Below are positions 25,306-34,292 of a stretch of DNA of 35,493 nt, piece by piece. The DNA comes from an uncultured Bacteroidales bacterium (lineage in GTDB: Bacteria; Bacteroidota; Bacteroidia; Bacteroidales; UBA932). The notes beneath the pieces are model-generated. The model was not told the DNA's origin. It was given only the letters and a program-made list of their open reading frames with translations, and did no database searches. The translations under genes were made by a program, and so were the position numbers. Each line of letters opens with the position of its first letter. Within the stretch, counting starts at the first letter, position 1. Where the stretch lies: the NCBI GenBank assembly GCA_944326335.1, contig CALVDM010000023.1:1-35493 (forward strand). The letters run 5' to 3'.

Positions 25306-27690
25306 ATGGAAAACGATACTAATTTGAAGGACCTCGCAGGAAACAGGGAAGAATCCATAGACCTCAGGTATATTGTGGATGTCATCTGGGATTTGAAATA
25401 CTGGATACTGCTGTCAGTCGTGGCGGCGCTTGTTGCCGGCTACATCTACATCCGTACCACTACCCCGAAATATACAAGGACTGCGACAGTGCTTGTGGTG
25501 AACGACCGGATGACCGGCGGGATGGGAGAGCTGCAGCTGCTTTCTGATATCACTGGCATGAGGGCCAACGGCCTTGTGCAGAACGAGATATATATACTCA
25601 CTTCCAGGCCTCTGATGCAGAATGTGGTCGAGGACCTTGCCCTGAACGTGAGATATTTCCAGGTGCGCAGGTTCCTGAGCGACAACGAGCTGTACGGGTC
25701 TCTCCCCATGTCTTTCAGCCTTGCTTCAGGCAGTGTGCGCAACAGGTTCCCTTACATATCGATGGAGTTTGAAGTGAGTGCCGACACCTTGTCCTATACG
25801 ATAAGGAAACTGTCGTTCATCTCCAGCAGTGAAGACGCGAAGAAACCTGTCCTGAAGGAGTTCAAGGGGCGCACGTACAATTTCGGGGATGCGATAGACC
25901 TTCCTGACAACAATGTGGTGATTCTTTCGAGAACAGAGGGGGGACGTCCTTTGTCTCCGGGGACATACAGGGTGACGCATACGTCTTCGAGGAAGATGGC
26001 GAAATACTACGCGTCCATCCTCTCGGCGGGGACGACAGACTACAAGGAACGTTCGAGCGTCATCACCCTTTCGATTCAGGACAATATCCCGGGAAGGGCG
26101 GACGACATACTGGACAATCTGATAGCCCAGTATAACGAGGACACGAGGAAATTCCTTTCGATGTCCACGGCCAATACTCTGAAATTCATAGACGAACGTC
26201 TTGCGATTCTCGAGTCGCAGCTCGGCGACATCGAGACTGAGGTGAGAAACTACAAGACCGACAACACCCTTGTGGACTTCATGCTACAGTCCGAGACGAT
26301 GATCCAGAAAGGGTCGGAATACGAGAAGCAGCTGACGCAGCTCGGAATCCAGCTTCAGTTCCTGGACATGATTGCCGAATACATGGGGAGGGAGGACAAC
26401 AGGTTCAATCTTCTCCCTGCCGACATCGGCATAGAGGACAGCGGGCTCTCGACCATGATATCCGAATACAACAACGTGGTCATAGAACGCAGGCGCCTTC
26501 TCCTCGGAGCATCGGAGACTAACCCCCGGATAATGGCGCTCACCAGCCAGATTGAGGAGATGAATAAGGCTATATCCTTGTCGATAAACCAGTTGAGGGA
26601 CGCGTACAAACTGCGTTACGATACGGTCCTGAAGTCTGCAGAGCAGGACAAGGTGAAGATGGCGGAAATCCCTACACAGCAGCTTGACATCGCCCAGATA
26701 GAGAGACAGCAGCTCATAGTCGAGCCGCTCTACGTGCTCCTGAGGCAGAAGAAGGAGGAAGCCCTCATATCGCTTTATGCCCAGACCGACAATGCGAGGA
26801 TAGTCGAACCTGCCGACGGTCCGGACACCCCGTCCTCACCTCAGCCGATGATGATTTATCTGTTCTGCTTCGTGCTCGGCTTCATAGCTCCTCCGGGCGT
26901 GTTTTTCCTGAGCGGGCTCCTGAAAAGGAAGGTGTCTTCGATAAAGGATGTCCAGGACAGGACCAGTCTTCCTATCATAGGCTATATCCCGGACAGCGGC
27001 ACATCGATAGTGAACCAGGGCAGCAGGGACATCCTCACAGAGACGTTCAGGGCGGTGCGTTCCAATATCGGATTCCTTTCCGGCAAGGTGTTCCAGGTCA
27101 CGTCCTCGATTTCCGGAGAAGGCAAGTCCACGGTGGCTGTGAACGTGTCAATGACGCTTGCGTTCGCAGGAAAGAAGGTGCTCTTCATCGAGACAGACCT
27201 CAGGAACGGGTTCGACTACAAGCTTTTCAATCTGAAAAAGAACAGCAACGGACTTGCAACATACCTGAGCGGTAACTCGTCTCTCGAAGATATCATCGTG
27301 GAGAATGTTGGCGGTACCTCGCTCGATGTCATTCTCCGCGGGACCATGCCGCCAAACCCCAACGAGCTGCTTTCAAGCGACAGGATGCAGTCTCTCATAG
27401 ACTCGATGCGTGAAAAGTATGACTATATCATACTCGATTCGGCACCATACATAATAATATCTGACCCGATGGTGGTGAACAGGGTCTCCGACGCCACGCT
27501 TTATGTGGTGCGGTGCGGAGTGTCCGACCTGCGCTTCCTCGATGAGATAAACTTTGCCGCCGCTACAAACAAACTGAAGAACATATCCCTGATAATCAAC
27601 GGTATAAATCCTAAGGCCAAAATTTACGGCAGATATGGAGGCTATGGTTACGGATATGGCTACGGATACGGCGGTTCATCAATCCAGTAG
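25306..27690 (+). CDS. Wzc-like chain-length determinant/tyrosine kinase
   Basis: A 794-residue inner-membrane polysaccharide co-polymerase fused to a bacterial tyrosine kinase. TM1 is at about 33-49 and TM2 near 525-545, around a long coiled-coil periplasmic part with a GNVR-type region ('IPTQQLDIAQIERQQLIVEPLYVLL'). The cytoplasmic kinase has Walker A SGEGKST at 603-609, Walker A' 'FIETDLRN' around 627-634, and Walker B 'YDYIILDSAPY'. Residues 772-794 hold seven tyrosines spaced by Gly (774, 777, 780, 782, 784, 786, 788), the likely autophosphorylation cluster. It controls polymer length with the Wza-like protein upstream; the phosphatase downstream should remove the phosphates. Confidence 0.94.
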   Translation: MENDTNLKDLAGNREESIDLRYIVDVIWDLKYWILLSVVAALVAGYIYIRTTTPKYTRTATVLVVNDRMTGGMGELQLLSDITGMRANGLVQNEIYILTSRPLMQNVVEDLALNVRYFQVRRFLSDNELYGSLPMSFSLASGSVRNRFPYISMEFEVSADTLSYTIRKLSFISSSEDAKKPVLKEFKGRTYNFGDAIDLPDNNVVILSRTEGGRPLSPGTYRVTHTSSRKMAKYYASILSAGTTDYKERSSVITLSIQDNIPGRADDILDNLIAQYNEDTRKFLSMSTANTLKFIDERLAILESQLGDIETEVRNYKTDNTLVDFMLQSETMIQKGSEYEKQLTQLGIQLQFLDMIAEYMGREDNRFNLLPADIGIEDSGLSTMISEYNNVVIERRRLLLGASETNPRIMALTSQIEEMNKAISLSINQLRDAYKLRYDTVLKSAEQDKVKMAEIPTQQLDIAQIERQQLIVEPLYVLLRQKKEEALISLYAQTDNARIVEPADGPDTPSSPQPMMIYLFCFVLGFIAPPGVFFLSGLLKRKVSSIKDVQDRTSLPIIGYIPDSGTSIVNQGSRDILTETFRAVRSNIGFLSGKVFQVTSSISGEGKSTVAVNVSMTLAFAGKKVLFIETDLRNGFDYKLFNLKKNSNGLATYLSGNSSLEDIIVENVGGTSLDVILRGTMPPNPNELLSSDRMQSLIDSMREKYDYIILDSAPYIIISDPMVVNRVSDATLYVVRCGVSDLRFLDEINFAAATNKLKNISLIINGINPKAKIYGRYGGYGYGYGYGYGGSSIQ

Positions 27691-27696
27691 ACAGAC

Positions 27697-28443
27697 ATGT
27701 GGCCATTCAGGACAAGGACAGCTTTCACTGAACTCGGTTTCTCCACCGACATCCATTCCCATATCCTGCCGGGGGTGGATGACGGATTCAGGACGGAGGA
27801 CCAGTCACTCGCTGCCTTGCGCGAACTGAATGCCATGGGGGTGAGGCGCATGATACTTACTCCGCACATCTTCCCGGAGCTCTATGAGGCGAATACTCCG
27901 GAGAGGATAAGGGGCAGGTTTTCCGGATTTTCAGAAAAGGCCGCGGCTTGCGGCGTGGAGTGCCGCATCGCCGGAGAGCACATGGTCTATCCGGGCATCG
28001 AGCCAGGTTTCAAGACGGAGACGGCCGGGGAAGTCCTGTCTTTAGGCGGAGGGCATGTCCTGATAGAGATGTCGTATGCCTACGAGTCGCAAAACATAAG
28101 GGAGTTCATCTTCCATCTGAACGCGGCCGGCTTCCATCCGGTGCTCGCGCATCCTGAAAGATATCTGTTCTATCCCGAAGGTTCTGAAGACCTTGACGTG
28201 CTGGCGGACATGGACACTGAATTCCAGCTTAACATCCTGTCGCTCGGAGGATTCTATGGCAGGCAGGCCATGGAGAAGGCCGTGTACCTGCTCGAGAAAG
28301 GTGCATATTCCTATCTCGGGACCGACCTTCACTCCCTGTCCCAGATAAATCAGCTGAAATCTCTCCGGATAGAGAAGAAGCATCTGCCTGCGGTCGAGAA
28401 GCTGATTGCAGGAAACGAGGCTTTGTGGAATGGCGCAGTGTGA
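27697..28443 (+). CDS. CpsB/YwqE-type PHP protein-tyrosine phosphatase
   Basis: A 248-residue PHP-fold, metal-dependent tyrosine phosphatase. Metal ligands lie in 'TDIHSHILPGVDDG' (H20, H22, D28), followed by 'MILTPHIFPELYEA', 'VLIEMSYAYES', 'PVLAHPERYLFY' and 'YLGTDLHSL'. Related enzymes dephosphorylate the tyrosine cluster of the Wzc/CpsD kinase. It starts six bases after the kinase gene, which supports that pairing. It ends three bases from the convergent HAD gene, so no terminator fits between them. Confidence 0.92.
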   Translation: MWPFRTRTAFTELGFSTDIHSHILPGVDDGFRTEDQSLAALRELNAMGVRRMILTPHIFPELYEANTPERIRGRFSGFSEKAAACGVECRIAGEHMVYPGIEPGFKTETAGEVLSLGGGHVLIEMSYAYESQNIREFIFHLNAAGFHPVLAHPERYLFYPEGSEDLDVLADMDTEFQLNILSLGGFYGRQAMEKAVYLLEKGAYSYLGTDLHSLSQINQLKSLRIEKKHLPAVEKLIAGNEALWNGAV

Positions 28444-28446
28444 TTT

Positions 28447-29286
28447 TCAGACTCCTTCCGCAAGGCTGCGAAGCACATATTCGGCCTTTATCTTGTCGAT
28501 GATGGCGCAGACAACCTTGTACATCCTGCTGTCGCGGGAATAGTCAGCCGGGCAGATGAAGTTGACACGCTTCTGCCTGAGGAGTTTTTTTGCAGTGTGT
28601 CTCTTGCTTTCCACCCCCGGTTTGTAGACGGCTATGGAATTGCCCCCGAACATCTTGACTATCTTCATGCAAGGCACGTCTGTGTCCCCGTCGCCGAAAT
28701 AAATCATGGAAGGGAAGGGGATGCGTTTGTTTTCCTCGAGCTGGCTCTCGTTCACCCTCTTGTTGTCCCTTATGCTCAGTATCCCTTTGTTTATCTTGAA
28801 CAGGAACTGTGTCTTTGCAGTGTAGTCGACAGCGACTCCAGGCCATTCAGCCTCTCCGTTTTCATTGTAGAGGAACGAGCATGCGAATATCCGCTTGAAT
28901 TCCTTCGCGATGGGCGAGCCTTCTATCATTTCGGCAAGACCGGACGAGTTGATGTAGTGCTCGATGCGGACTCCCTGGGATTTTCCGTATGAATTTATGA
29001 GGCCGAACCATTCCCTGACCCCGTTGAAAAGCTCTATCTTTTCACCGAATTTCCGGAAATCGTCTCTCCTGAGCTTTATGCCTGCTTTTCTGGCTTCGTC
29101 GAACATCAGTTTCATGTAGGCGAGGATGTTGCTTGCATCCTGTCCCTTGGCGATTTCATCGCTCATCTTCCAGAATTCCTCAGGCGTCTTCCCGATTGCC
29201 TGTATGAATCCGAATTCCTGCATGTTGCCGGGAGAAAGTGTGCCGTCGAAGTCGTACACGAGGGCGACTATAAGCTGTTTACGCAT
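28447..29286 (-). CDS. HAD-superfamily hydrolase
   Basis: A 279-residue HAD phosphatase-like protein. The nucleophile motif 'YDFDGTLSPGNM' has D12 and D14. Motif II lies in 'HYINSSGLAEMIEG', motif III around the conserved lysine in 'DYTAKTQFLFKI', and motif IV is 'IYFGDGDTDVPCMKIV'. A large helical cap ('FGFIQAIGKTPEEFWKMSDEIA') separates motifs I and II. The length and this cap are typical of a Bacteroidota group annotated only as HAD family; the substrate is unknown. It starts at ATG 29286 from its own promoter, divergent to the ligase gene. Confidence 0.85.
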   Translation of the reverse strand: MRKQLIVALVYDFDGTLSPGNMQEFGFIQAIGKTPEEFWKMSDEIAKGQDASNILAYMKLMFDEARKAGIKLRRDDFRKFGEKIELFNGVREWFGLINSYGKSQGVRIEHYINSSGLAEMIEGSPIAKEFKRIFACSFLYNENGEAEWPGVAVDYTAKTQFLFKINKGILSIRDNKRVNESQLEENKRIPFPSMIYFGDGDTDVPCMKIVKMFGGNSIAVYKPGVESKRHTAKKLLRQKRVNFICPADYSRDSRMYKVVCAIIDKIKAEYVLRSLAEGV

Positions 29287-29311
29287 GGTGTCTCTTTTTG
29301 TAACCGCAGGT

Positions 29312-29343
29312 TAAATATAGAAAAACTCGGCGAATCGGACAAA
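29312..29343 (-). promoter_or_regulatory. Promoter of the HAD gene
   Basis: Minus strand: TTTG (29340-29343), a 20-nt spacer, then TATATTTA (29312-29319), one mismatch from TAnnTTTG, 26 bases upstream of the start codon. Confidence 0.6.
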
Positions 29344-29363
29344 TTATCCGCCGTGGGACGCGA

Positions 29364-29395
29364 TTTGGCAGCTACAGGAAAAAGAGCTATATTTG
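29364..29395 (+). promoter_or_regulatory. Promoter of the acyl-CoA ligase gene
   Basis: TTTG (29364-29367), a 20-nt spacer, TATATTTG (29388-29395): a perfect Bacteroidota promoter 24 bases before ATG 29419. It lies inside the reading frame that could start at GTG 29353, which argues against that start. Confidence 0.75.
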
Positions 29396-29418
29396 ATAGA
29401 CTAACACATGAACACATA

Positions 29419-31062
29419 ATGAGACACTATTTATCACGATTGGAAGAGGTTGTCCGCGACCAGTGGCGTGGCAAGGCCCTTAGCAATTTCAACGGTGAAT
29501 CCTTCACTTTCGGCGAACTGGCTGAAAATATCGCGAAATTCCATATATTCTTCGAGGCTGCAGGCATCGGGAAGGGAGACAAGATAGCTGTCTGTGCAAA
29601 GAATTCTGCAAGATGGGCAGTGTCTTTCCTGGCCGCGAACACTTGCGGGGCTGTTACGGTGCCAATCCTTGCGGATTTCCATCCTTCGAGCATCAATTCT
29701 CTCGTGGACCATTCCGGAAGCCGGCTTCTCTTTACGGATACGGACCTGTGGAAAAAGCTGGACATCAACAAGATGCCACTTGTGGAATGCGTGATATCCG
29801 TGACTGATTTCAGCCTGCTGTATTCAAGGACGGAGGAGATTGGCGAGGCATACGGAAAAACGGAGGAGCTTTTCAGGGCAAGATATCCTGAAGGCTTCTC
29901 TCCTGCGGATGTCCATTTCCCTGTGGACAACGACAAGGACGTGGCGCTGATTAATTATACATCCGGCACAACAAGCGCACCGAAAGGTGTCATGATAAGA
30001 TACGATTCGCTCAGTTCCAATGTGGAGTTCGGTCTGGACAACATGCCTTGCAGCCCGGGGGAGAACATCGTCTCGATGCTTCCGATGGCACACATGTACG
30101 GTATGGTGTTCGAGTTCCTGTATCCGATATGCGGCGGTGTCACGATAAACTATCTCGGCAAGACCCCGACTCCGGCCCTGTTGCTCGGAGCCATGGCGGC
30201 GCTCAAGCCGTATCTTGTGATTACTGTGCCTCTCGTGATGGAGAAGATATTCAAGAGCTCCGTGAAGCCGGTGCTGGACAAGCCCGCGATGAAGATACTG
30301 GTGCGTATACCAGGTGTGAACAGAATCATTTTCAGGAAGATACATGACAAGCTGATGACTGCTTTCGGCGGACAGGTGAGATGTCTTATCATGGGAGGGG
30401 CAGCCTTGAACCCGGAAGTCGAGGCATGGTTCAAGAAGTTCAGGCTTCCTTTCACTGTCGGTTACGGGATGACTGAGGGAGCCCCGCTGTTCGGCTACGC
30501 CCCTTGGGACAGTTTCGTGCCGCATTCGTGCGGAAGAAAAGTGGACAGGATAGAGGTCAGGATAGACTCTTCCGACCCTGTGAACGAGGTAGGGGAGATT
30601 CAGGTCCGCGGCACCAATGTGATGGAAGGCTATTACAGGAACCCTGAGGCAACCGCAGCGGCTTTCACGGAAGACGGATGGCTGCGCACCGGCGACCTGG
30701 GTGTGATAGACAAGGCGGGGAACATCTTCATACGCGGGCGAAGCAAGAACATGATACTTTCCTCAAACGGCCAGAACATATATCCGGAGGAGATTGAGGC
30801 CGTGCTCAACAACCAGCCTTATGTAGTGGAATCAGTCGTTGTGGACAGAAATTCCAGGCTTGTGGGGCTTGTATATCTGGACATGGAGCGCATGTCGGCT
30901 GACGGACTTGACTCCGAGGCCAGGGAGAATTGCCTGAAATCCATCCTGACAGACGTGAACAGGGACCTCCCGTCGTACAGCAAGCTGTCGAAACTCGAGG
31001 TGAGGGACGAGCCGTTTGAAAAGACCCCTAAGATGAGCATCAGAAGATTCCTTTACAAATGA
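29419..31062 (+). CDS. AMP-binding long-chain acyl-CoA ligase-like protein
   Basis: A 547-residue adenylate-forming enzyme that would activate a fatty acid with ATP and CoA. The P-loop-like motif is 'INYTSGTTSAPKGVMI'; 'VGYGMTEGAPLFGYAPW' is the A5 region, 'WLRTGDLGVIDKAGNIFIRGRSKNMI' covers A7-A8, and 'GQNIYPEEIEAVLNN' precedes the C-terminal lid, which ends 'FEKTPKMSIRRFLYK'. I chose ATG 29419 rather than GTG 29353 because a perfect promoter lies between them. The stop overlaps the next gene start by ATGA. Cytoplasmic or membrane-associated; the exact acyl substrate is unknown. Confidence 0.9.
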   Translation: MRHYLSRLEEVVRDQWRGKALSNFNGESFTFGELAENIAKFHIFFEAAGIGKGDKIAVCAKNSARWAVSFLAANTCGAVTVPILADFHPSSINSLVDHSGSRLLFTDTDLWKKLDINKMPLVECVISVTDFSLLYSRTEEIGEAYGKTEELFRARYPEGFSPADVHFPVDNDKDVALINYTSGTTSAPKGVMIRYDSLSSNVEFGLDNMPCSPGENIVSMLPMAHMYGMVFEFLYPICGGVTINYLGKTPTPALLLGAMAALKPYLVITVPLVMEKIFKSSVKPVLDKPAMKILVRIPGVNRIIFRKIHDKLMTAFGGQVRCLIMGGAALNPEVEAWFKKFRLPFTVGYGMTEGAPLFGYAPWDSFVPHSCGRKVDRIEVRIDSSDPVNEVGEIQVRGTNVMEGYYRNPEATAAAFTEDGWLRTGDLGVIDKAGNIFIRGRSKNMILSSNGQNIYPEEIEAVLNNQPYVVESVVVDRNSRLVGLVYLDMERMSADGLDSEARENCLKSILTDVNRDLPSYSKLSKLEVRDEPFEKTPKMSIRRFLYK

Positions 31063-31908
31063 CCCTTTCCCGGAATATCGTTCTTGTGTCGCTGCTGCCT
31101 CTGCTGCTTGCCGGGCCAGAGCGGGTTCTTCGGATACTATTTCGATTTCGACCCGGACTATACCGAGACACTTGCCGGAATTTATCTTCCAGGACTCGGG
31201 CCAGGCTATATGACCGGGGTCATTTCCGCTGAAATTGACTTCAACCTGAAGAGATGGTTTTCGGTGACGGTCGGAGTCGGTGTCAATTCCGCATTCCAGG
31301 ACCTGTACGACCCCGTGACGGGGCGGAAGACCGGAAGAAACAAGGGCGCTGCCGTTACCCTGCTCCCCGAGGCCAGGTTCAACTGGCTGAACAGGGGTGT
31401 CATGAGGATGTATTCCGCGCTCGGAGTGGGGTTGGGCATGGACATCAAAAGGAATGAGAGGCTGGATTATACGGATACCCCTATGGCCTTGACGGAGCCT
31501 GTCGCTGCCGTGCGGTCGTTATCTTCCCAAGACGGACAGGTGGACAGAAACGGAATAGTCTGGAATGTTGAATGCATTGAAGAAGGGAAGTGGAGACTGG
31601 ACTTCAGCGCAGGCTATGAGAAGAACGCTTCCGCCGACGTACTCGTGGAATATGCCGGAGGAGAGCCGGAGGCCTATAAAGTGGTTTCAGAGGGAAACCG
31701 TACGGAATACGGTTACAGTGCTGCATTCCGGACAGGGGAAACCGGTGTCACTGTTGAGTATGTACCCGGAGCAGCCGGAGAAAGCGGGTCTCTTGTCCCG
31801 GTGTCCGGATGTTTCTACACGGATTTCCTGCATGACGGCCAGACTCTGGACTACTGCAACCTCGAATTCAGCCAGGGAGGTTTCACTTCGGACATCAGCG
31901 CAGACTGA
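31059..31908 (+). CDS. Putative exported beta-rich protein, apparently frameshifted after the signal peptide
   Basis: ATG 31059 overlaps the ligase stop (ATGA) and encodes a good signal peptide, MTLSRNIVLVSLLPLLLAG, but that frame stops about 50 codons later. The body is in the next frame to 31908: 'SGFFGYYFDFDPDY', then strands such as 'MTGVISAEIDFNLKRWFSVTVGVGV'. Removing one G from the GGG at 31113-31115 joins them as ...LLAG-QSGFFGYY. Upstream of the join the body frame would give an unlikely Cys-rich lead. Residues up to about 120 alternate like an outer-membrane beta-barrel; the C-terminal half is hydrophilic and I recognise no family. It could be a sequencing error, a real mutation or phase variation. 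Confidence 0.6.
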
Positions 31909-31925
31909 GGGCTTGTCCTGAGATT

Positions 31926-31964
31926 CCGGAAGCTCCTCCGGATGTCTGTCTGACTTTTTGTCAG
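31926..31964. other. Two small hairpins after the exported-protein gene
   Basis: CCGGA-agctcc-TCCGG (31926-31941) and CTGAC-ttttt-GTCAG (31950-31964) lie just after the stop. Neither has a proper U-run, so a terminator role is uncertain. Confidence 0.4.
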
Positions 31965-31996
31965 TATGTGGCGAAGGGAACGGATTTTGACTTTTG

Positions 31997-32065
31997 CCGG
32001 GAGTCCGTCATTCAGGTGGAGCGTATCTGCCTGGAATGACGGGCTCCCGGTGCGCTTTGCACCGG
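31997..32065 (+). promoter_or_regulatory. Overlapping, mutually exclusive hairpins in the htpG leader
   Basis: A 17-bp inverted repeat (arms 31997-32013 and 32034-32050, one G-U pair, 20-nt loop) shares bases with a second perfect hairpin, CCGGTGC-gcttt-GCACCGG (32047-32065). Only one can form at a time. The two sit 35-100 bases before the htpG ATG. A regulatory RNA switch is possible; the start codon region itself is not covered. Confidence 0.5.
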
Positions 32066-32100
32066 CATCATTGGTGAATAATCAAATAAAATGACATATT

Positions 32101-34107
32101 ATGGCAAATAAAGGTACAATTGGAGTCACTACCGAAAATATCTTTCCGGTAATCAAGAAATTTCTGTATTCAGACCATGAGATATTCCTCAGGGAGCTGG
32201 TCGCCAATGCAGTGGATGCAACGCAGAAGATGAAGGCCCTTGCTTCTTCCGGGGATTTCAAGGGAGAACTCGGGGATTTGTCCGTGCGCATATCTCTCGA
32301 CAGCGATGCCCGCACGTTGAAGATAACGGACCGCGGTGTGGGCATGACAGAGGAGGAAGTGGACAAGTACATCAACCAGATAGCGTTTTCCAGCGCCGGA
32401 GAGTTCCTCGAGAAGTACAAGGACCAGATAAGCAACATAATCGGGCATTTCGGCCTTGGCTTCTATTCCGCATTCATGGTCGCAGACAAGGTGACGATAG
32501 ACACTTTGTCATGGAAGGAGGGCGCGAAAGCTGTCAGATGGTCGTGTGACGGCAGCCCGGAATATGAGATGACGGAAAGCGACAGGACTGACAGGGGTAC
32601 TGAAATAACTCTTTACATAGGGGAAGAGGAGAAGGAATTTACCGAGAAAGGCAGAATCCAGACTCTACTTGACAAATATTGCAGGTTCATGCCTGTCCCG
32701 GTCGTGTTCGGCAAGGAGCAGGAATGGAAGGACGGCAAGTATGTCGATACGGACAAGGACAATGTAATCAACAAGATAGAGCCTCTGTGGACCAGGAAGC
32801 CGGCAGACCTGAAGGACGAGGACTACATGGGATTCTACAGGGCTCTCTATCCGATGCAGGAAGACCCTCTGTTCTACATACATCTGAACGTGGATTATCC
32901 GTTCCACCTGACAGGTATCCTTTACTTCCCTAAGATAAAGGACCGCATGGAGCTTACACGCAACAAGATACAGCTTTACTGCAACCAGATGTTCGTGACG
33001 GATTCGGTGGAGAACATCGTCCCGGATTTCCTGACTCTTCTCCATGGTGTCATCGATTCTCCTGACATTCCGTTGAATGTGTCGAGAAGCTATCTGCAGA
33101 GTGATGCCAACGTGAAGAAAATTTCGGGCTACATCACGAGGAAGGTGGCGGACCGTCTTGAGGAGATATTCAAGAACGAAAGGGAGGCTCTCGAGAACAA
33201 GTGGGACAATCTGAAACTTTTCATAGAGTACGGTATGCTCTCTGACGAGAAGTTCTGTGAAAGGGCAATGAAGTTCTGCCTGCTGAAGAATACGGACGGC
33301 AAATATTTCAGTATTGATGACTACCGCAAAGCCATAGAAGGGGAGCAGACGGACAAGGACAAGAAGCTCGTCTTCCTGTATGCCACGGATGCGGTAGAGC
33401 AGTATCCGTATGTGGAGGCCGCAAGGAAGAAGGGGTATGACGTGCTTCTGATGGACTGCCAGCTTGATGCGCACTTTGTCAACCTGCTCGAGACAAAGAT
33501 AGAGAACAGCAGGTTTGCCCGTGTGGACTCGGACAGTGTGGACAATCTCATTCCGAAGGAGGAGCGCATCCGTCCCGAGATGAGCGAACAGGACAAGTCC
33601 GACCTCGATGCCATCTTCAGAAGCGTGCTCCCTGCCGGGAACAATTATTATGTCACGGCTGAGAATCTCGGGGAAAATGCTGCACCGATTCTTATTACGC
33701 AGTCGGAGTTCATGAGAAGGTACAGGGACATGTCCTCTCTCGGCGGCGGCATGAATTTCTACAGCGAGATGCCGGAGTCCTACAATATTTCGGTAAACAT
33801 GCAGAATCCTCTCATCGCCAAGATAATGGTGGCTAAAGCCGATGCTTTTGCCGGCAAGGATATCACCGACCCTGAGAAGGACCTTCCGGAGAACGCCACT
33901 GAGGAGCAGAAGAAGGAGGCCAGTGAGAAGAAGGACGAGGCCGTAAAGGCAAGGAACTCAGAACTGAAGGATTTCGCCTGCGGAAATGAGATATTGAAGC
34001 AGGTCACGGATCTGGCATTGCTGGCAAACGGCATGCTGAAAGGGAAGGGGCTCAGCGACTTCATCGCACGAAGCGAGCAGGTTGTCGCTGACGCTTATCT
34101 GAAGTGA
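32101..34107 (+). CDS. htpG: Molecular chaperone HtpG (Hsp90)
   Basis: A 668-residue ATP-dependent chaperone that remodels client proteins in the cytoplasm. The N-terminal GHKL ATPase has 'FLRELVANAVDATQKM', 'ITDRGVGMTEEEVDKYI', 'GHFGLGFYSAFMVAD' and 'DRGTEITLYI'. The middle domain has 'LYFPKIKDRME', 'QLYCNQMFVTDSVENIVPDFL' and 'GVIDSPDIPLNVSRSYLQ'. The C-terminal dimerisation domain has a charged insert ('EEQKKEASEKKDEAVKARN') near residues 600-620. It is somewhat longer than E. coli HtpG (624) and usual for Bacteroidota. It has its own leader with hairpins and ends at a strong terminator. Confidence 0.97.
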   Translation: MANKGTIGVTTENIFPVIKKFLYSDHEIFLRELVANAVDATQKMKALASSGDFKGELGDLSVRISLDSDARTLKITDRGVGMTEEEVDKYINQIAFSSAGEFLEKYKDQISNIIGHFGLGFYSAFMVADKVTIDTLSWKEGAKAVRWSCDGSPEYEMTESDRTDRGTEITLYIGEEEKEFTEKGRIQTLLDKYCRFMPVPVVFGKEQEWKDGKYVDTDKDNVINKIEPLWTRKPADLKDEDYMGFYRALYPMQEDPLFYIHLNVDYPFHLTGILYFPKIKDRMELTRNKIQLYCNQMFVTDSVENIVPDFLTLLHGVIDSPDIPLNVSRSYLQSDANVKKISGYITRKVADRLEEIFKNEREALENKWDNLKLFIEYGMLSDEKFCERAMKFCLLKNTDGKYFSIDDYRKAIEGEQTDKDKKLVFLYATDAVEQYPYVEAARKKGYDVLLMDCQLDAHFVNLLETKIENSRFARVDSDSVDNLIPKEERIRPEMSEQDKSDLDAIFRSVLPAGNNYYVTAENLGENAAPILITQSEFMRRYRDMSSLGGGMNFYSEMPESYNISVNMQNPLIAKIMVAKADAFAGKDITDPEKDLPENATEEQKKEASEKKDEAVKARNSELKDFACGNEILKQVTDLALLANGMLKGKGLSDFIARSEQVVADAYLK

Positions 34108-34128
34108 TTCTTTCACGGAGCATGATGT

Positions 34129-34160
34129 GAGGGCGGGGCAGTGAGACCCGCCCTCTTTTT
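34129..34160 (+). terminator. Rho-independent terminator of htpG
   Basis: GAGGGCGGG (34129-34137), a nine-base loop, CCCGCCCTC (34147-34155), then a run of five T (34156-34160). It lies 21 bases after the htpG stop. Confidence 0.92.
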
Positions 34161-34292
34161 ATTCGTATTAGGGGCATTTCGAGCCTGCGGCTCGGTTCCT
34201 TCGGGACTTTTAAGACTTTCGGGTCGTTCCCTTCTGTTTATGGTATTGCGTTTGCCGGCGTGCCGATGCCCGGTAGCTCATGTGCGGCTCTG
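34161..34292. other. Gap between htpG terminator and folE stop
   Basis: This stretch lies between two 3' ends. It holds one short hairpin, CGAGCC-TGC-GGCTCG (34180-34194), and no credible gene or promoter. The 121-codon frame opening at 34141 overlaps folE and is not supported. Confidence 0.5.
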
